From Gemmatimonadota bacterium (GTDB lineage Bacteria; Gemmatimonadota; Gemmatimonadetes; Gemmatimonadales; Gemmatimonadaceae), in NCBI GenBank assembly GCA_016704465.1, contig JADJAD010000004.1, positions 186,001 through 250,000 of the forward strand: a DNA stretch of 64,000 nt, in the 5' to 3' direction. Positions 15,568 through 23,788 of this stretch are shown here, piece by piece. Below the pieces are notes generated by a model. It was given only the letters and a program-made list of their open reading frames with translations, was not told where the DNA came from and did no database searches. The position numbers were made by a program, and so were the translations under genes. Position 1 is the stretch's first letter. Each line of letters begins with the position of its first letter.

Positions 15568-16891
15568 TATCCTGAGTCGTCGCATCGTCGACGTGCCGCG
15601 CTTCGTGCGCTACGGTCGCGTCACCCGCCTTGTGGGGCTGGTGGTGGAGGCCGTGGGGCTGGACGTGGGCGTCGGGGAGCTGTGTCGCATCTCGTCGCTC
15701 ACCGACGACTATTCCGTGCTGGCCGAGGTGGTCGGCTTCCACGAGCGCGGCGTCCTGCTGATGCCGTTAGGCGAGCTTGCCGGCCTGCACCCCGGGAGCT
15801 GCGTGCAGCCGCTCGGCCGGTCGTTCGGCGTCGACGTGGGACCCGGGATGCTCGGGCGCGTGCTCAACGGCCTCGGACACCCGATCGACGGCAAGGGGAA
15901 GCTGGACACCAAGGAACGCGTCCCGCTGACCGGCGAGCCCCCGCACCCCCTGGAGCGACAGCTCATCAGCGAACCACTGGTGACCAACGTGCGCGCCCTG
16001 GACGGGATGCTCACCTTCGGCAAGGGACAGCGCGTCGGCATCTTCGCCGGATCGGGGGTGGGCAAGAGCACGCTCCTGGGCATGATCGCCCGTCAGGCCA
16101 CGGCCGACGTGAACGTGATCGCGCTGCTCGGCGAACGCGGCCGCGAGGTGCGCGACTTCATCGAGCATTCGTTAGGCCCGGAAGGACTCGCCCGCTCGGT
16201 GATCATCGTGGCCACCGGCGACCAGGCCGCGCTCGTGCGCGCGCGCGGTGCGCTCGTCGCCACCTCCATCGCCGAGTACTTCCGCGACCAGGGGAAGCAC
16301 GTCCTGCTCATGGTGGACTCGGTGACGCGCGTGGCCATGGCCTGGCGCGAGATCGGGCTGGCGACCGGCGAGCCGCCAACCACCAAGGGATATCCGCCAT
16401 CCGTCTTCGCCAACCTCCCTCGCCTGCTCGAGCGCGCTGGTAACAGCGCCACCGGTGGCATCACCGGGATCTACACGGTGCTCGTGGACGGCGATGACTT
16501 CAACGAGCCGGTGGCCGACGCTGCCCGCTCCATTCTCGACGGCCATGTGGTGCTGACACGGCGCCTGGCGACGGCGGGCCACTTCCCGTCGATCGACGTG
16601 CTGGAGAGCAAGAGCAGGGTGCGCGACATGATCATCGACGGGCCACAGCGCACGGCGGCCAACATGCTCATGCGCCTCGAGGCCGCATACCGGGAGAAGG
16701 AGGACCTGATCATGGTCGGCGCCTACCAGAAGGGGAGTGACCCGATGGTCGACGCCGCGCTGCGTTCGCGCGAGCAGGTGCTCGGCTTCCTGCAGCAGCT
16801 GCCGGATGAGGTGACGTCGTTCGACGAGACGCGACAAGCGTTGATCTCGCTGACGCAGCGCGCAGGCGTTGCCGCGCCAGGACACGCATGA
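15560..16891 (+). CDS. fliI: Flagellum-specific ATP synthase FliI
   Basis: Hexameric ATPase of the export apparatus; 443 residues, GTG start inside the end of fliH. The Walker A sequence is GIFAGSGVGKSTLLGMIARQ (about residues 155-174), Walker B is HVLLMVDSVTRVAMA, and the family signature GEPPTTKGYPPSVFANLPRL is intact. The N-terminal beta barrel and C-terminal helical domain have standard length. Substrates are FliK, FlgD, FlgE and filament proteins exported with FliH and FliJ. The stop overlaps the fliJ start by 4 bp. Confidence 0.97.
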   Translation: MPDILSRRIVDVPRFVRYGRVTRLVGLVVEAVGLDVGVGELCRISSLTDDYSVLAEVVGFHERGVLLMPLGELAGLHPGSCVQPLGRSFGVDVGPGMLGRVLNGLGHPIDGKGKLDTKERVPLTGEPPHPLERQLISEPLVTNVRALDGMLTFGKGQRVGIFAGSGVGKSTLLGMIARQATADVNVIALLGERGREVRDFIEHSLGPEGLARSVIIVATGDQAALVRARGALVATSIAEYFRDQGKHVLLMVDSVTRVAMAWREIGLATGEPPTTKGYPPSVFANLPRLLERAGNSATGGITGIYTVLVDGDDFNEPVADAARSILDGHVVLTRRLATAGHFPSIDVLESKSRVRDMIIDGPQRTAANMLMRLEAAYREKEDLIMVGAYQKGSDPMVDAALRSREQVLGFLQQLPDEVTSFDETRQALISLTQRAGVAAPGHA

Positions 16892-17361
16892 GGTTCAAGT
16901 TTCCCCTGCAGCGCCTGCTCGACCTCAAGGCCAAGCATGAGCAGGAGATGGCGCGCCAGCTGGCGCAGGTGCAAGGCGAGGCCGACCGCGAGCGTAGCTC
17001 CCGGGATTCCCTCGCCCAGGTGCACGCCGACGCGCACACGCGACTCGCTGCCGCCGCCGGCGATGGGATCACGGTCGGTCACCTCGTGAGCCTCGGGCAG
17101 ACGCTGACGCCGCTGCAGGAACGCGTCGAGCAGGCCGACGAGCGAACGGTCGCCGCCGAACAGGCGGTCGACGCGCAGCACGTCAAGCTCTCGGTGGCAC
17201 TGCAGGACCGTCAGGTGCTCGACCGATTGCGAGAGAAGCGACTCGACCTGCACAAGGCTGACGAAAACGCGCGCGACCTGGCGGCGATGGATGCCATCGC
17301 CCTGACGCGCTTCACGGCACCGACCGACACTTCCCGGCGTGGAAAGGACAGTACCTCATGA
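16888..17361 (+). CDS. fliJ: Flagellar export protein FliJ
   Basis: FliJ is the central coiled-coil stalk of the FliI hexamer and links to FlhA; 157 residues. It begins MRFKFPLQRLLDLKAKHEQE, the standard FliJ opening, and is nearly all heptad-patterned helix up to about residue 130 with a short Ser/Thr-rich tail. It overlaps fliI by ATGA and the next gene by 4 bp, so it is tightly coupled. Confidence 0.9.
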   Translation: MRFKFPLQRLLDLKAKHEQEMARQLAQVQGEADRERSSRDSLAQVHADAHTRLAAAAGDGITVGHLVSLGQTLTPLQERVEQADERTVAAEQAVDAQHVKLSVALQDRQVLDRLREKRLDLHKADENARDLAAMDAIALTRFTAPTDTSRRGKDSTS

Positions 17362-17996
17362 TCAAGCTCATTCTCTTCGCAGTGGTCGGCCTGCTCGTGG
17401 GCATCGGCGGCGGCTCCGCCGTCTCGGTCATGAACGCGAAGAAGGTGTACGCCGCCGAGGTGTCGCGTAGGGCGAGCATTGTGGCCGACAGCATCGCCAA
17501 GGCAGAAGAAGAGGGGGCGAAGCACGTGGCCGCGACCGCCGACCACCCGGACAGCACGTCCGCCCACGACTCGGTGGCCACCGATGCGCAGGTCGCCGAC
17601 GCAGGCGCCGCGCACGGACCCGCCGCGCCGACCACTCACACGCCACGGCCCGTCGTGGCGAAGCCGTCATCCGGCTACAACCGTGCCGTGCAGACCGTCG
17701 AGTCGAACGGGGCGCCCGGCACGGTGCCGAAGACCGTGACGCGACCCACACCTCCGGCCAAGCCGGTCGCCACCGCCACGTCGGCGCCCGGCGCAGCGAA
17801 GGTCGCCAAGATCTTCGCCGCCATGCCCGCCAAGGATGCCGCGACGGTTCTCGGGCAACTCGATGACGCCGAAGTGCAGAGCGTCATCTCCACGCTCAAT
17901 GAGAAGCAGGCGGCGGCCATCCTGCGAAACATGCCCCCAGAGCGTGCGGCCTTGATCAGCAAGGCGGTACTTCGCTCGGCCCTTGTGAAGCCATGA
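17358..17996 (+). CDS. MotE-like protein (MgtE N-domain-type flagellar protein)
   Basis: 212 residues. An N-terminal membrane segment (ILFAVVGLLVGIGGGSAVSV, residues 5-24) leads into a Pro/Ala/Thr-rich linker and a C-terminal MgtE_N-like domain: AAKVAKIFAAMPAKDAATVL and AAAILRNMPPERAALIS. This architecture matches the MotE family found beside fliJ in many flagellar clusters, where it acts as a periplasmic chaperone for MotC or MotB. It overlaps fliJ and the fliK fusion gene by 4 bp each. The specific partner here is unknown; MotB is the available candidate. Confidence 0.78.
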   Translation: MIKLILFAVVGLLVGIGGGSAVSVMNAKKVYAAEVSRRASIVADSIAKAEEEGAKHVAATADHPDSTSAHDSVATDAQVADAGAAHGPAAPTTHTPRPVVAKPSSGYNRAVQTVESNGAPGTVPKTVTRPTPPAKPVATATSAPGAAKVAKIFAAMPAKDAATVLGQLDDAEVQSVISTLNEKQAAAILRNMPPERAALISKAVLRSALVKP

Positions 17997-19888
17997 CACT
18001 CCCCATCGCCTTCACGCGTCCCGCCAAGGAACCGCCGTCGCCGATCGGGCCGGATGTCAGCGCCTCGTCCGGCAAGTCGAACCGAGCATTCGGCAAGGTG
18101 CTGTCCAGCGCCATGCGCGACACGGCCGCATCCACACGCGACGGGGGCACGGCACGCCGCGCACGCGCGGGTCGTCCGACGCCCCCCGATGGCGTGCCGC
18201 ACCAGGACGGCGCACGCCACGCCGAAGCGAGGGGGCCGAACGACGTAACGCGCCATGCCGAGCCACGTAAGCTGGATGGGCAGCCGCGCGAGGTACGGGA
18301 GGGCGACGATCACCAGGACGCGCGCATGGAGCCTGTCCGTCGGGGCGAGCGCGGCGATGCTGCGCGCCTGGACACCGCGCGCGACGGTGCACGCGCAGGC
18401 GAATCACGCGACGGTGCGCGCGTGGACGAACTGCGCGACAGCGCACGGCTCGACGAATCACGCGACGGCGCGCGCCTCCACGAACCGACCGACGGGGCGC
18501 GCCTGGGCGAACTGCGCGACGGCCTGCACCTGGACACGGAGCGCGACCTTCGCACCGACCACAGCACCGACCACAGCACCGACCACAGCACCGACCACAG
18601 CACCGACCACAGCACCGACATCAGCACCGACTTCGGTTCGCACGAGCCGACCGCGCGCGCCGGAACCGACCGTAGCGTCGTCGTGAACACGACGCCAGCG
18701 GGCGTACTTGTCGGTGCCACGCCGAGATACGGTGACTCAGCCGAGACGATGCGCTCGGAGGGAACGCGCGCCGCGCGAATCGACGGATCGGCAGAACGCA
18801 CCGGCGAACTCGCCGCCTTCGTTGCGCACACGCTCGACGCCGCCGTTACGCCACTGGAACGGACGGATCGTGCCTCGGACGCCAAGGGACCTCGCGCGGG
18901 CACGGCCGATCCTGCGACCAACCCGCTGGCCGTGCGACGGGACATGGAAGGAGTGGCGCCCGAACTGCGCGCGCGGCTGGATCGCGTCGTTGATCGGATG
19001 GAACAGGAGTATGGGTACACGGTCGAAGTCGTGGAGACGGTGCGCACGCCCGAGCGCCAGGAGGCGCTGTACGCGCAGGGACGCACCGCGCCCGGCAACG
19101 TCGTGACGTGGACACGACAGTCGAAGCACCTCGCCGGCGCTGCCGCCGACGTGGTCATCGATGGTGGCTACGACAACGCCGCCGGATTCTCCCGACTGGC
19201 ACAGGTGGCGCGAGAGGAAGGTCTTCGCACGCTGTGGCCGCGGGATCCCGGACACATCGAGCTGACCGGATCGACGGCTCGCCCCGACGTGGTGACCGGG
19301 AGCCGCGCACCCCAGGCGCAACCTGGAGTCACCGGGGACCGCTCGGCCGACGGTGCGGAACTCGCGGCCGCCGCGATACCACGGGTTGCGCGCGCAGCGA
19401 TCGACATCTCGACCGCCCTGCTCCACTCCGACCTAACGCAGCCGGGAGCGGACGGAGTGTTCGGCCGGCCCGTGTCACCTCGCGTAGAGCTGCCGCACAC
19501 CCTCCCCTTCCCCATGCCGGACCTGCACCTCCCCCTGGGTGCGGCCGGCACGGACGGGGCAACGCTGCCGGCACGGTCACTGGGGGACGGCATCCCCATG
19601 CCATCGCCTACGGCACGGCCCCCTACCGGCAGCTGCAGCCAGGCCCGACGCATCGTCGCTTCCTGTGACGGGCGCGGCCCCGGCTCCTGCCGGCGGCGTG
19701 GCGAGCACGAAGGCAGCGTCGGCCGTAGCCGCCCAGGCCGCGGTGGCAGGCGTGGCGTCGGTCGCGTCAGTGGCGTCGGTCGCGTCGGTGGCCTCGGTGG
19801 CATCGGTGGCGTCGGTCGCGTCGGTGGGTCAGCCTGGCGCGGTGTCGCCGGTGACCGACGGCGGTGCCCCGAGCGGGCGACTGCCTAA
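17993..19888 (+). CDS. M15-type (VanY/endolysin-like) peptidase domain protein; N-terminal part of a frameshifted FliK fusion
   Basis: As read, 631 residues. Residues 1-310 are low complexity, with Asp/Gly/Ala/Arg repeats and a Thr-Asp-His-Ser repeat. About residues 325-425 form a zinc D,D- or L,D-peptidase-like domain: RTPERQEALYAQGRTAPGN, then SKHLAGAAADVV (S-x-H-x-x-G-x-A-x-D ligands) and a final DPGHIEL with the third ligand His. This resembles M15C endolysins that cut peptidoglycan peptides. Past about 19623 the frame becomes Cys/Arg/Gly-rich nonsense, while the FliK C-terminal domain continues in another frame. One surplus C in CCCCC at 19619-19623 would join both into an ~875-residue protein. 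Such a fusion could give an exported hook ruler a wall-cutting function; FlgJ here has no muramidase. Confidence 0.75.
   Translation: MTLPIAFTRPAKEPPSPIGPDVSASSGKSNRAFGKVLSSAMRDTAASTRDGGTARRARAGRPTPPDGVPHQDGARHAEARGPNDVTRHAEPRKLDGQPREVREGDDHQDARMEPVRRGERGDAARLDTARDGARAGESRDGARVDELRDSARLDESRDGARLHEPTDGARLGELRDGLHLDTERDLRTDHSTDHSTDHSTDHSTDHSTDISTDFGSHEPTARAGTDRSVVVNTTPAGVLVGATPRYGDSAETMRSEGTRAARIDGSAERTGELAAFVAHTLDAAVTPLERTDRASDAKGPRAGTADPATNPLAVRRDMEGVAPELRARLDRVVDRMEQEYGYTVEVVETVRTPERQEALYAQGRTAPGNVVTWTRQSKHLAGAAADVVIDGGYDNAAGFSRLAQVAREEGLRTLWPRDPGHIELTGSTARPDVVTGSRAPQAQPGVTGDRSADGAELAAAAIPRVARAAIDISTALLHSDLTQPGADGVFGRPVSPRVELPHTLPFPMPDLHLPLGAAGTDGATLPARSLGDGIPMPSPTARPPTGSCSQARRIVASCDGRGPGSCRRRGEHEGSVGRSRPGRGGRRGVGRVSGVGRVGGLGGIGGVGRVGGSAWRGVAGDRRRCPERATA
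18554..18613. repeat. 12-bp tandem repeat (Thr-Asp-His-Ser)
   Basis: Five perfect copies of ACCGACCACAGC followed by one variant unit, in frame within the disordered N-terminal half of the M15/FliK gene. Copy-number variation here would lengthen or shorten the ruler-like region without shifting frame. Confidence 0.9.
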
Positions 19889-20618
19889 CGACGCGCCAAC
19901 CGGCACCATGGCAGGCGCCATCATCGCGGCGGGGACCGGCGACGGGCGGCCCAGTGCGCGCGCCGACAGCGGCGCGGCCGGAGAGAAGGGCGAGCGCCGC
20001 GAGCGCGGCGAGCGCGTCGAGCGCGGTGTGGGCACCGCAGCGCCGGCGGCCGAGGGGGAGGCATCGCGGATGGTGATGGGACGTGACACCTCCACGCCTG
20101 CCCCCGTCGACCGGGGGAACTCGGCGCCGGTGGCCGGCCTCACGCGGTCGGATGCAACCGAGCGGATCGCCCGGGTGCTGGCGATCCAGGAGGCAGCGAA
20201 CGACCGGCCCATGTCGTCGGTGCTGCTGCGGCTGGATCACCCGGAAGGGGGCGAGGATCGTATTCGCATCGACCTGCGCGGCCAACGGGTCGGTGCCACG
20301 CTGGACATCGCCGATGCCGGGGCGGCCGAGACGCTGCGCGCGCATGCACCGGAGCTGCAGCGGGCGCTCCAGCGGCAGGGGCTGGAGGGGGAAGCAATGA
20401 TCGTACGGACGAGCAGTCGCAGCACGGATGCGTCGGCCCTCACCGCATCGGCGATCGCGGCCGAGCGGGACGTGGCGCGCGCCGCATCAGCCACCGCATC
20501 GGATGGTGGTGGCTCCACCGCGAAGGATTCGCGCAACCCGCCGCGCGCGCATGAGCGCGACGGCACCGACCAACAGCGGTCACGGCAGCGCCGTGACGGC
20601 AAGGGAGACACCCGGTGA
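19539..20618 (+). CDS. fliK: Flagellar hook-length control protein FliK, C-terminal part (frameshifted from upstream M15 part)
   Basis: FliK sets hook length and switches export specificity through FlhB. The recognisable C-terminal domain is SSVLLRLDHPEGGEDRIRID, LRGQRVGATLDI and ETLRAHAPELQRALQRQG (about 20210-20390), ending in a charged tail. The apparent ATG at 19539 gives about 27 residues of out-of-frame sequence. The natural reading enters this frame near 19620 from the upstream M15-domain frame, continuing LPAAAARPDASSLPVTGAAP. An Ala-Ser-Val repeat follows. The 3' end overlaps flgD by 4 bp. Sequencing error or genuine disruption cannot be told apart here. Confidence 0.8.
   Translation: MRPARTGQRCRHGHWGTASPCHRLRHGPLPAAAARPDASSLPVTGAAPAPAGGVASTKAASAVAAQAAVAGVASVASVASVASVASVASVASVASVGQPGAVSPVTDGGAPSGRLPNDAPTGTMAGAIIAAGTGDGRPSARADSGAAGEKGERRERGERVERGVGTAAPAAEGEASRMVMGRDTSTPAPVDRGNSAPVAGLTRSDATERIARVLAIQEAANDRPMSSVLLRLDHPEGGEDRIRIDLRGQRVGATLDIADAGAAETLRAHAPELQRALQRQGLEGEAMIVRTSSRSTDASALTASAIAAERDVARAASATASDGGGSTAKDSRNPPRAHERDGTDQQRSRQRRDGKGDTR
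19752..19823. repeat. 9-bp tandem repeat (Ala-Ser-Val) in fliK
   Basis: Eight degenerate units of GTGGCGTCG/GTCGCGTCG type, coding for an Ala-Ser-Val tract in the linker before the FliK C-terminal domain. It is another frame-neutral, probably length-variable tract in a protein whose length is thought to measure the hook. Confidence 0.85.
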
Positions 20619-21325
20619 GCAACATCATCCAGTCCGCGAGCAGCGCGGTGTTCGCGGCGGAGTCCAGTGCCGCGAAGACCGCGCCGGGCACGATCATTCC
20701 GCCCGGCGGCACGATGGGAAAGAACGAGTTCCTCAAGCTCCTCACCACGCAGTTGCGGTACCAGGACCCGATGGACCCGATGGATGGCAAGCAGATGGCG
20801 TCCGACCTGGCCCAGTTCTCCGGGCTGGAGCAGCTGCTGAACATCAATGAGCAGCTGGCGGCGCAGCAGGGGCAGTTCGACGCCCTGGCCATGGCCATGA
20901 GCAACAGCTCGGCGATGAGCGCCATCGGGAAGCAGGTCGTGGTGGATGGCGACAAGGTGATGCTGACGCAGGACGCCGATGGCGTCGTCGGCGGCACCAC
21001 GTACGCCGACATCACGCAGAGCGGCGTGGCCAGGCTCACGCTGCTCGACCAATCCGGCAGGGAGGTCGGATCACGGTCGTTAGGCTACGTCGGCACCGGG
21101 AGCATGCGGTCCTTCGACATCGGCTCGGCAGCATCGGGGCTGACGGCGGCGGGCGCGTACCAGGTGCGGATCGACGTGGCCGGCGCCGACGGCAAGAGTG
21201 TGCCGCAGAGAACGTACACCGTCGGCACGGTCGACGGGATGACCTTCGGGCAGGACGGGAGCGCCATGCTGACCATGGGCCCGCTCACGATCGCGATGAG
21301 TGCGATCGTGAAGATCCTCGCCTAA
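20615..21325 (+). CDS. flgD: Flagellar hook assembly scaffold FlgD
   Basis: FlgD is the transient hook cap; 236 residues, GTG start overlapping the fliK stop. The N-terminal FlgD motif GKNEFLKLLTTQLRYQDPMD with SDLAQFSGLEQLLNI is fully conserved (about residues 35-75). A C-terminal Ig/Fn-like domain follows: ARLTLLDQSGREVGSRSLGY and GAYQVRIDVAG. Together with FliK and FlgE it forms the hook-building group. Its TAA stop is part of a GCCTAAC heptamer. Confidence 0.95.
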   Translation: MSNIIQSASSAVFAAESSAAKTAPGTIIPPGGTMGKNEFLKLLTTQLRYQDPMDPMDGKQMASDLAQFSGLEQLLNINEQLAAQQGQFDALAMAMSNSSAMSAIGKQVVVDGDKVMLTQDADGVVGGTTYADITQSGVARLTLLDQSGREVGSRSLGYVGTGSMRSFDIGSAASGLTAAGAYQVRIDVAGADGKSVPQRTYTVGTVDGMTFGQDGSAMLTMGPLTIAMSAIVKILA

Positions 21326-21356
21326 CGACCTCACCTTCCTCAGGACCAAACTTCAG

Positions 21357-22589
21357 ATGATGCGTTCCCTCTTTGCTGGTGTGTCCGGCCTGCGCAATCA
21401 CCAGGTGCGCATGGACGTCATCGGCAACAACATCGCCAACGTGAACACCGTGGCCTTCAAGTCCGGGCGTGTGACCTTCAAGGAAGGCTTCGCCCAGCTG
21501 CTGCAGGGCGCGAGCCGCCCCCCCGGTGACCTCGGCGGCACCAACCCGATCCAGGTCGGCCTCGGCATGCAGATCGGGTCGGTGGACATGATGTTCAGCC
21601 AGGGCAACCTGGAGACCACCGGCCTCGCCACCGACGTGGCCATCCAGGGCGACTCCTTCTTCGTGGTGAAGAAGGGGACCCAGAACTATTACACCCGCTC
21701 CGGCAACTTCCAGCTCGACTCCCTTGGCCAGCTGGTCTCGCCGACCAACGGCTTCGTGGTGCAGGGGAAGATGGCCGAGAACGGCGTCTTCCTCCCGGGG
21801 GTGCAGAACATCACCCTCCCGGTGGGGCAGAAGACGGCGGCGAAGGCGACCGACACGACCACGCTCGCCGGCAACCTCGACGCAGCGGCGCCGATCTTCA
21901 CCGGCACCTTCGATGCAACGGGCCGTGCCGACCCGCTGAACGTGGATTCGTGGACCGAGAGCTCGATCACCGTCTTCGACTCGCTCGGCAACCAGCACGA
22001 CCTCAAGATCCAGTTCTGGAAGACCGCGGCCGACACGTGGAGCTGGCAGCTCGATGGGACCAACCTCCCGGCGGGCTTCACCCCCGCCCAACTCGACGCC
22101 GCAGACGCTGACGTTCGACACCGCAGGCCTGCTCACGACGGCGGCCCCCACCTCGCCGCCGGTGATCACCTTCACCCCCTCGGGCGCTGCCGCCGTGAGC
22201 GTCACGCTGGAACTCGGCATCGGCACCGTGAACGGCATCACGTCGTTTGCCGGAACCAACAACGCCGTCCTGAAGGACCAGAACGGCTACGAGGCGGGCC
22301 AGCTGCAGAACTTCACGATCGACCGCACGGGCATAACAACCCCGGCGGCCTGCTGCGCGTGGGCGACAACATGTACAGCGTGTCGGGCAACTCCGGCGGA
22401 CCGGTGCTCGGCTACTCGCTCCAGGGGGTGCAGTCGACGATCAGCAGCGGCGCACTGGAAATGTCCAACGTCGACCTGGCGCAGGAGTTCACCAACATGA
22501 TCGTCACGCAACGCGGCTTCCAGGCCAACTCGCGCGTGATCACCAGCAGCGACGAGATGCTGCAGGAGTTGGTGAACCTGAAGCGGTAA
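21357..22589 (+). CDS. flgE: Flagellar hook protein FlgE, with two apparent frameshifts and a missing segment
   Basis: Hook subunit, 410 residues as read. The N terminus MRSLFAGVSGLRNHQVRMDV and IGNNIANVNTVAFK, and the C terminus FTNMIVTQRGFQANSRVI to LQELVNLKR, are canonical. Between about 22100 and 22330 the frame gives His/Arg-rich nonsense, while the +1 frame reads QTLTFDTAGLLTTAAPTS and GYEAGQLQNFTIDRTG, normal FlgE sequence. At the second junction the protein jumps from FTIDRTG to NNPGGLLRVGDNMYSVSG. The family normally has about 25 further residues there (YSNG...LGQ-type), so a short deletion accompanies the frame change. Two compensating assembly errors, or a damaged gene with a restored frame, are the options. 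Confidence 0.88.
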   Translation: MMRSLFAGVSGLRNHQVRMDVIGNNIANVNTVAFKSGRVTFKEGFAQLLQGASRPPGDLGGTNPIQVGLGMQIGSVDMMFSQGNLETTGLATDVAIQGDSFFVVKKGTQNYYTRSGNFQLDSLGQLVSPTNGFVVQGKMAENGVFLPGVQNITLPVGQKTAAKATDTTTLAGNLDAAAPIFTGTFDATGRADPLNVDSWTESSITVFDSLGNQHDLKIQFWKTAADTWSWQLDGTNLPAGFTPAQLDAADADVRHRRPAHDGGPHLAAGDHLHPLGRCRRERHAGTRHRHRERHHVVCRNQQRRPEGPERLRGGPAAELHDRPHGHNNPGGLLRVGDNMYSVSGNSGGPVLGYSLQGVQSTISSGALEMSNVDLAQEFTNMIVTQRGFQANSRVITSSDEMLQELVNLKR

Positions 22590-22601
22590 CCGCGGTGATC
22601 G

Positions 22602-22630
22602 ACGGCGGTGCGGTACCCGCGCACCGCCGT
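22602..22630 (+). terminator. Hairpin after flgE (terminator-like)
   Basis: A perfect 11-bp stem ACGGCGGTGCG/CGCACCGCCGT (22602-22612 and 22620-22630) with a 7-base loop, 12 bp after the flgE stop. No T-run follows; it may stop transcription partially or protect the 3' end of the flgB-flgE message. Confidence 0.5.
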
Positions 22631-23194
22631 TGACCCACCCGCCCTCGACCCGGTCCGCCACCGGAATCGCCCGACCTCACCTTTGGGGAGAGTTGGACGC
22701 GCCCCGGCACGTGCGCCGGGGACGTCCCGCCGCACGAGGCAGGGCGCTCGCACGCGTCCGGCGGGGAGGCTCGTGCACGTCCCTGCCCTCGCGCTCCCGC
22801 CAGCCGCACTCGTCTGGCGCTCGTCGGGCACACGTCGGCCATCGGTCGGGCACTCGTCGGGCGCGGGTTTCGACCCCTCGTGTGATGCGTGGCCGGACGA
22901 TGACGGCACGCGGCCATCGCCAGCCGCGAAGGGGTGGCGGCGGAAAATGCCGCCTTCCGGACCCGGCAAAGGCTGCCGCCGCGTGCATTCATGCCGAGTC
23001 TCGCCGCACGCAGCGCCGCGAGCAGCGCATTAGTCAAGATGATGCGCTTCAACAGCTTACGACCATATCGCCACTGGTAATCGTCCGCCAAACCCGCTGG
23101 CCCGGGGCGTGCCTTCGCATACCTGCGCACGACGTGCGTCTGCACACGCAGTCAGCTCGCATCGTGGCGCATCCTGTCGCATCCCGGCCCGGAC
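22631..23194. other. 564-bp non-coding gap between flgE and fliL with stem-loops and degenerate 12-bp repeats
   Basis: No convincing gene in any frame. Degenerate 12-bp units like CACTCGTCGGGC lie at about 22807-22866. Two adjacent hairpins follow: CGCGGC/GCCGCG (22909-22914 and 22923-22928) and GGCGGC/GCCGCC (22936-22941 and 22949-22954). A -24/-12-like site, TGGCCCGGGGCGTGCC, lies at 23098-23113, with GG-N10-GC spacing but GTGC rather than TTGC. The gap probably carries a promoter for fliL onward and possibly a structured leader. Confidence 0.45.
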
Positions 23195-23785
23195 ATGTCT
23201 GAACAAGCAGCAGCACCAGCGGAAGGTGGAGGGGCACCGGAGAGTACCGGCCCGAAAGGGGTCGTGCTCATCGGGGCCTTGGTGGGGAGCCTCTTGATCG
23301 GCGGTGCCGCGGGCGTCTTCGCGGTCGGGCCGATGCTCGCCAAGAAGTCGGGCTACACGGTCGCTGCGGCGGCGCACGCGGCGATGGCGGACGACAGCGC
23401 GGGCGCAGACGATCACGAAGCGCCGGCCGAAGGTGAGCACGCCCCTGACGGCAAGGCGGAGGGGTCGGGGGGGGCCGGCAACTTGCACCTGATCGACAAT
23501 CTCGTGCTCAACCCCGCGGGTTCCGGTGGCTCGCGCTTCCTCATGCTCGCCGCCGCGATCGAGTTCGCCGAGGCGGCCCAGGTCGAGGAGACGAAGAACC
23601 GCGACAGCGAGGTGCGCGACGTCGTGCTGCGCGTGCTCGGCTCCAAGACGGTCGAGGAACTCTCCGAGATGAGCAATCGCGAGGCCATCAAGGCCGAGCT
23701 GGCCGATTCGTTAGGTACGCTGTTCAAGAAGTCGAAGAAGAAGGCAATCCGCCGCATCTACTTCCCGCAGTTCGTCATCCAGTAG
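23195..23785 (+). CDS. fliL: Flagellar basal body-associated protein FliL
   Basis: FliL surrounds the stator and supports torque; 196 residues. It has an N-terminal cytoplasmic tail, one membrane segment (VVLIGALVGSLLIGGAAGVF, about residues 23-42), an acidic linker, and the periplasmic FliL domain: LHLIDNLVLNPAGSGGSRFL, EVRDVVLRVLGSKTVEELSE and RIYFPQFVIQ at the end. It starts a second fli run (fliL-M-N-O-P-Q-R) after a non-coding gap. Confidence 0.93.
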   Translation: MSEQAAAPAEGGGAPESTGPKGVVLIGALVGSLLIGGAAGVFAVGPMLAKKSGYTVAAAAHAAMADDSAGADDHEAPAEGEHAPDGKAEGSGGAGNLHLIDNLVLNPAGSGGSRFLMLAAAIEFAEAAQVEETKNRDSEVRDVVLRVLGSKTVEELSEMSNREAIKAELADSLGTLFKKSKKKAIRRIYFPQFVIQ

Positions 23786-23788
23786 ATC

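Noticed and set aside
23098..23113. Sigma-54-like TGGCCCGGGGCGTGCC upstream of fliL
   Set aside because: Spacing fits but -12 is GTGC and -24 is TGGCCC; kept only as a note in the gap annotation.
22540..23145. 201-residue minus-strand frame in the flgE-fliL gap
   Set aside because: No RBS, repeat-rich, Arg/Pro/Ser-rich, overlaps the 3' end of flgE; no recognisable domain.
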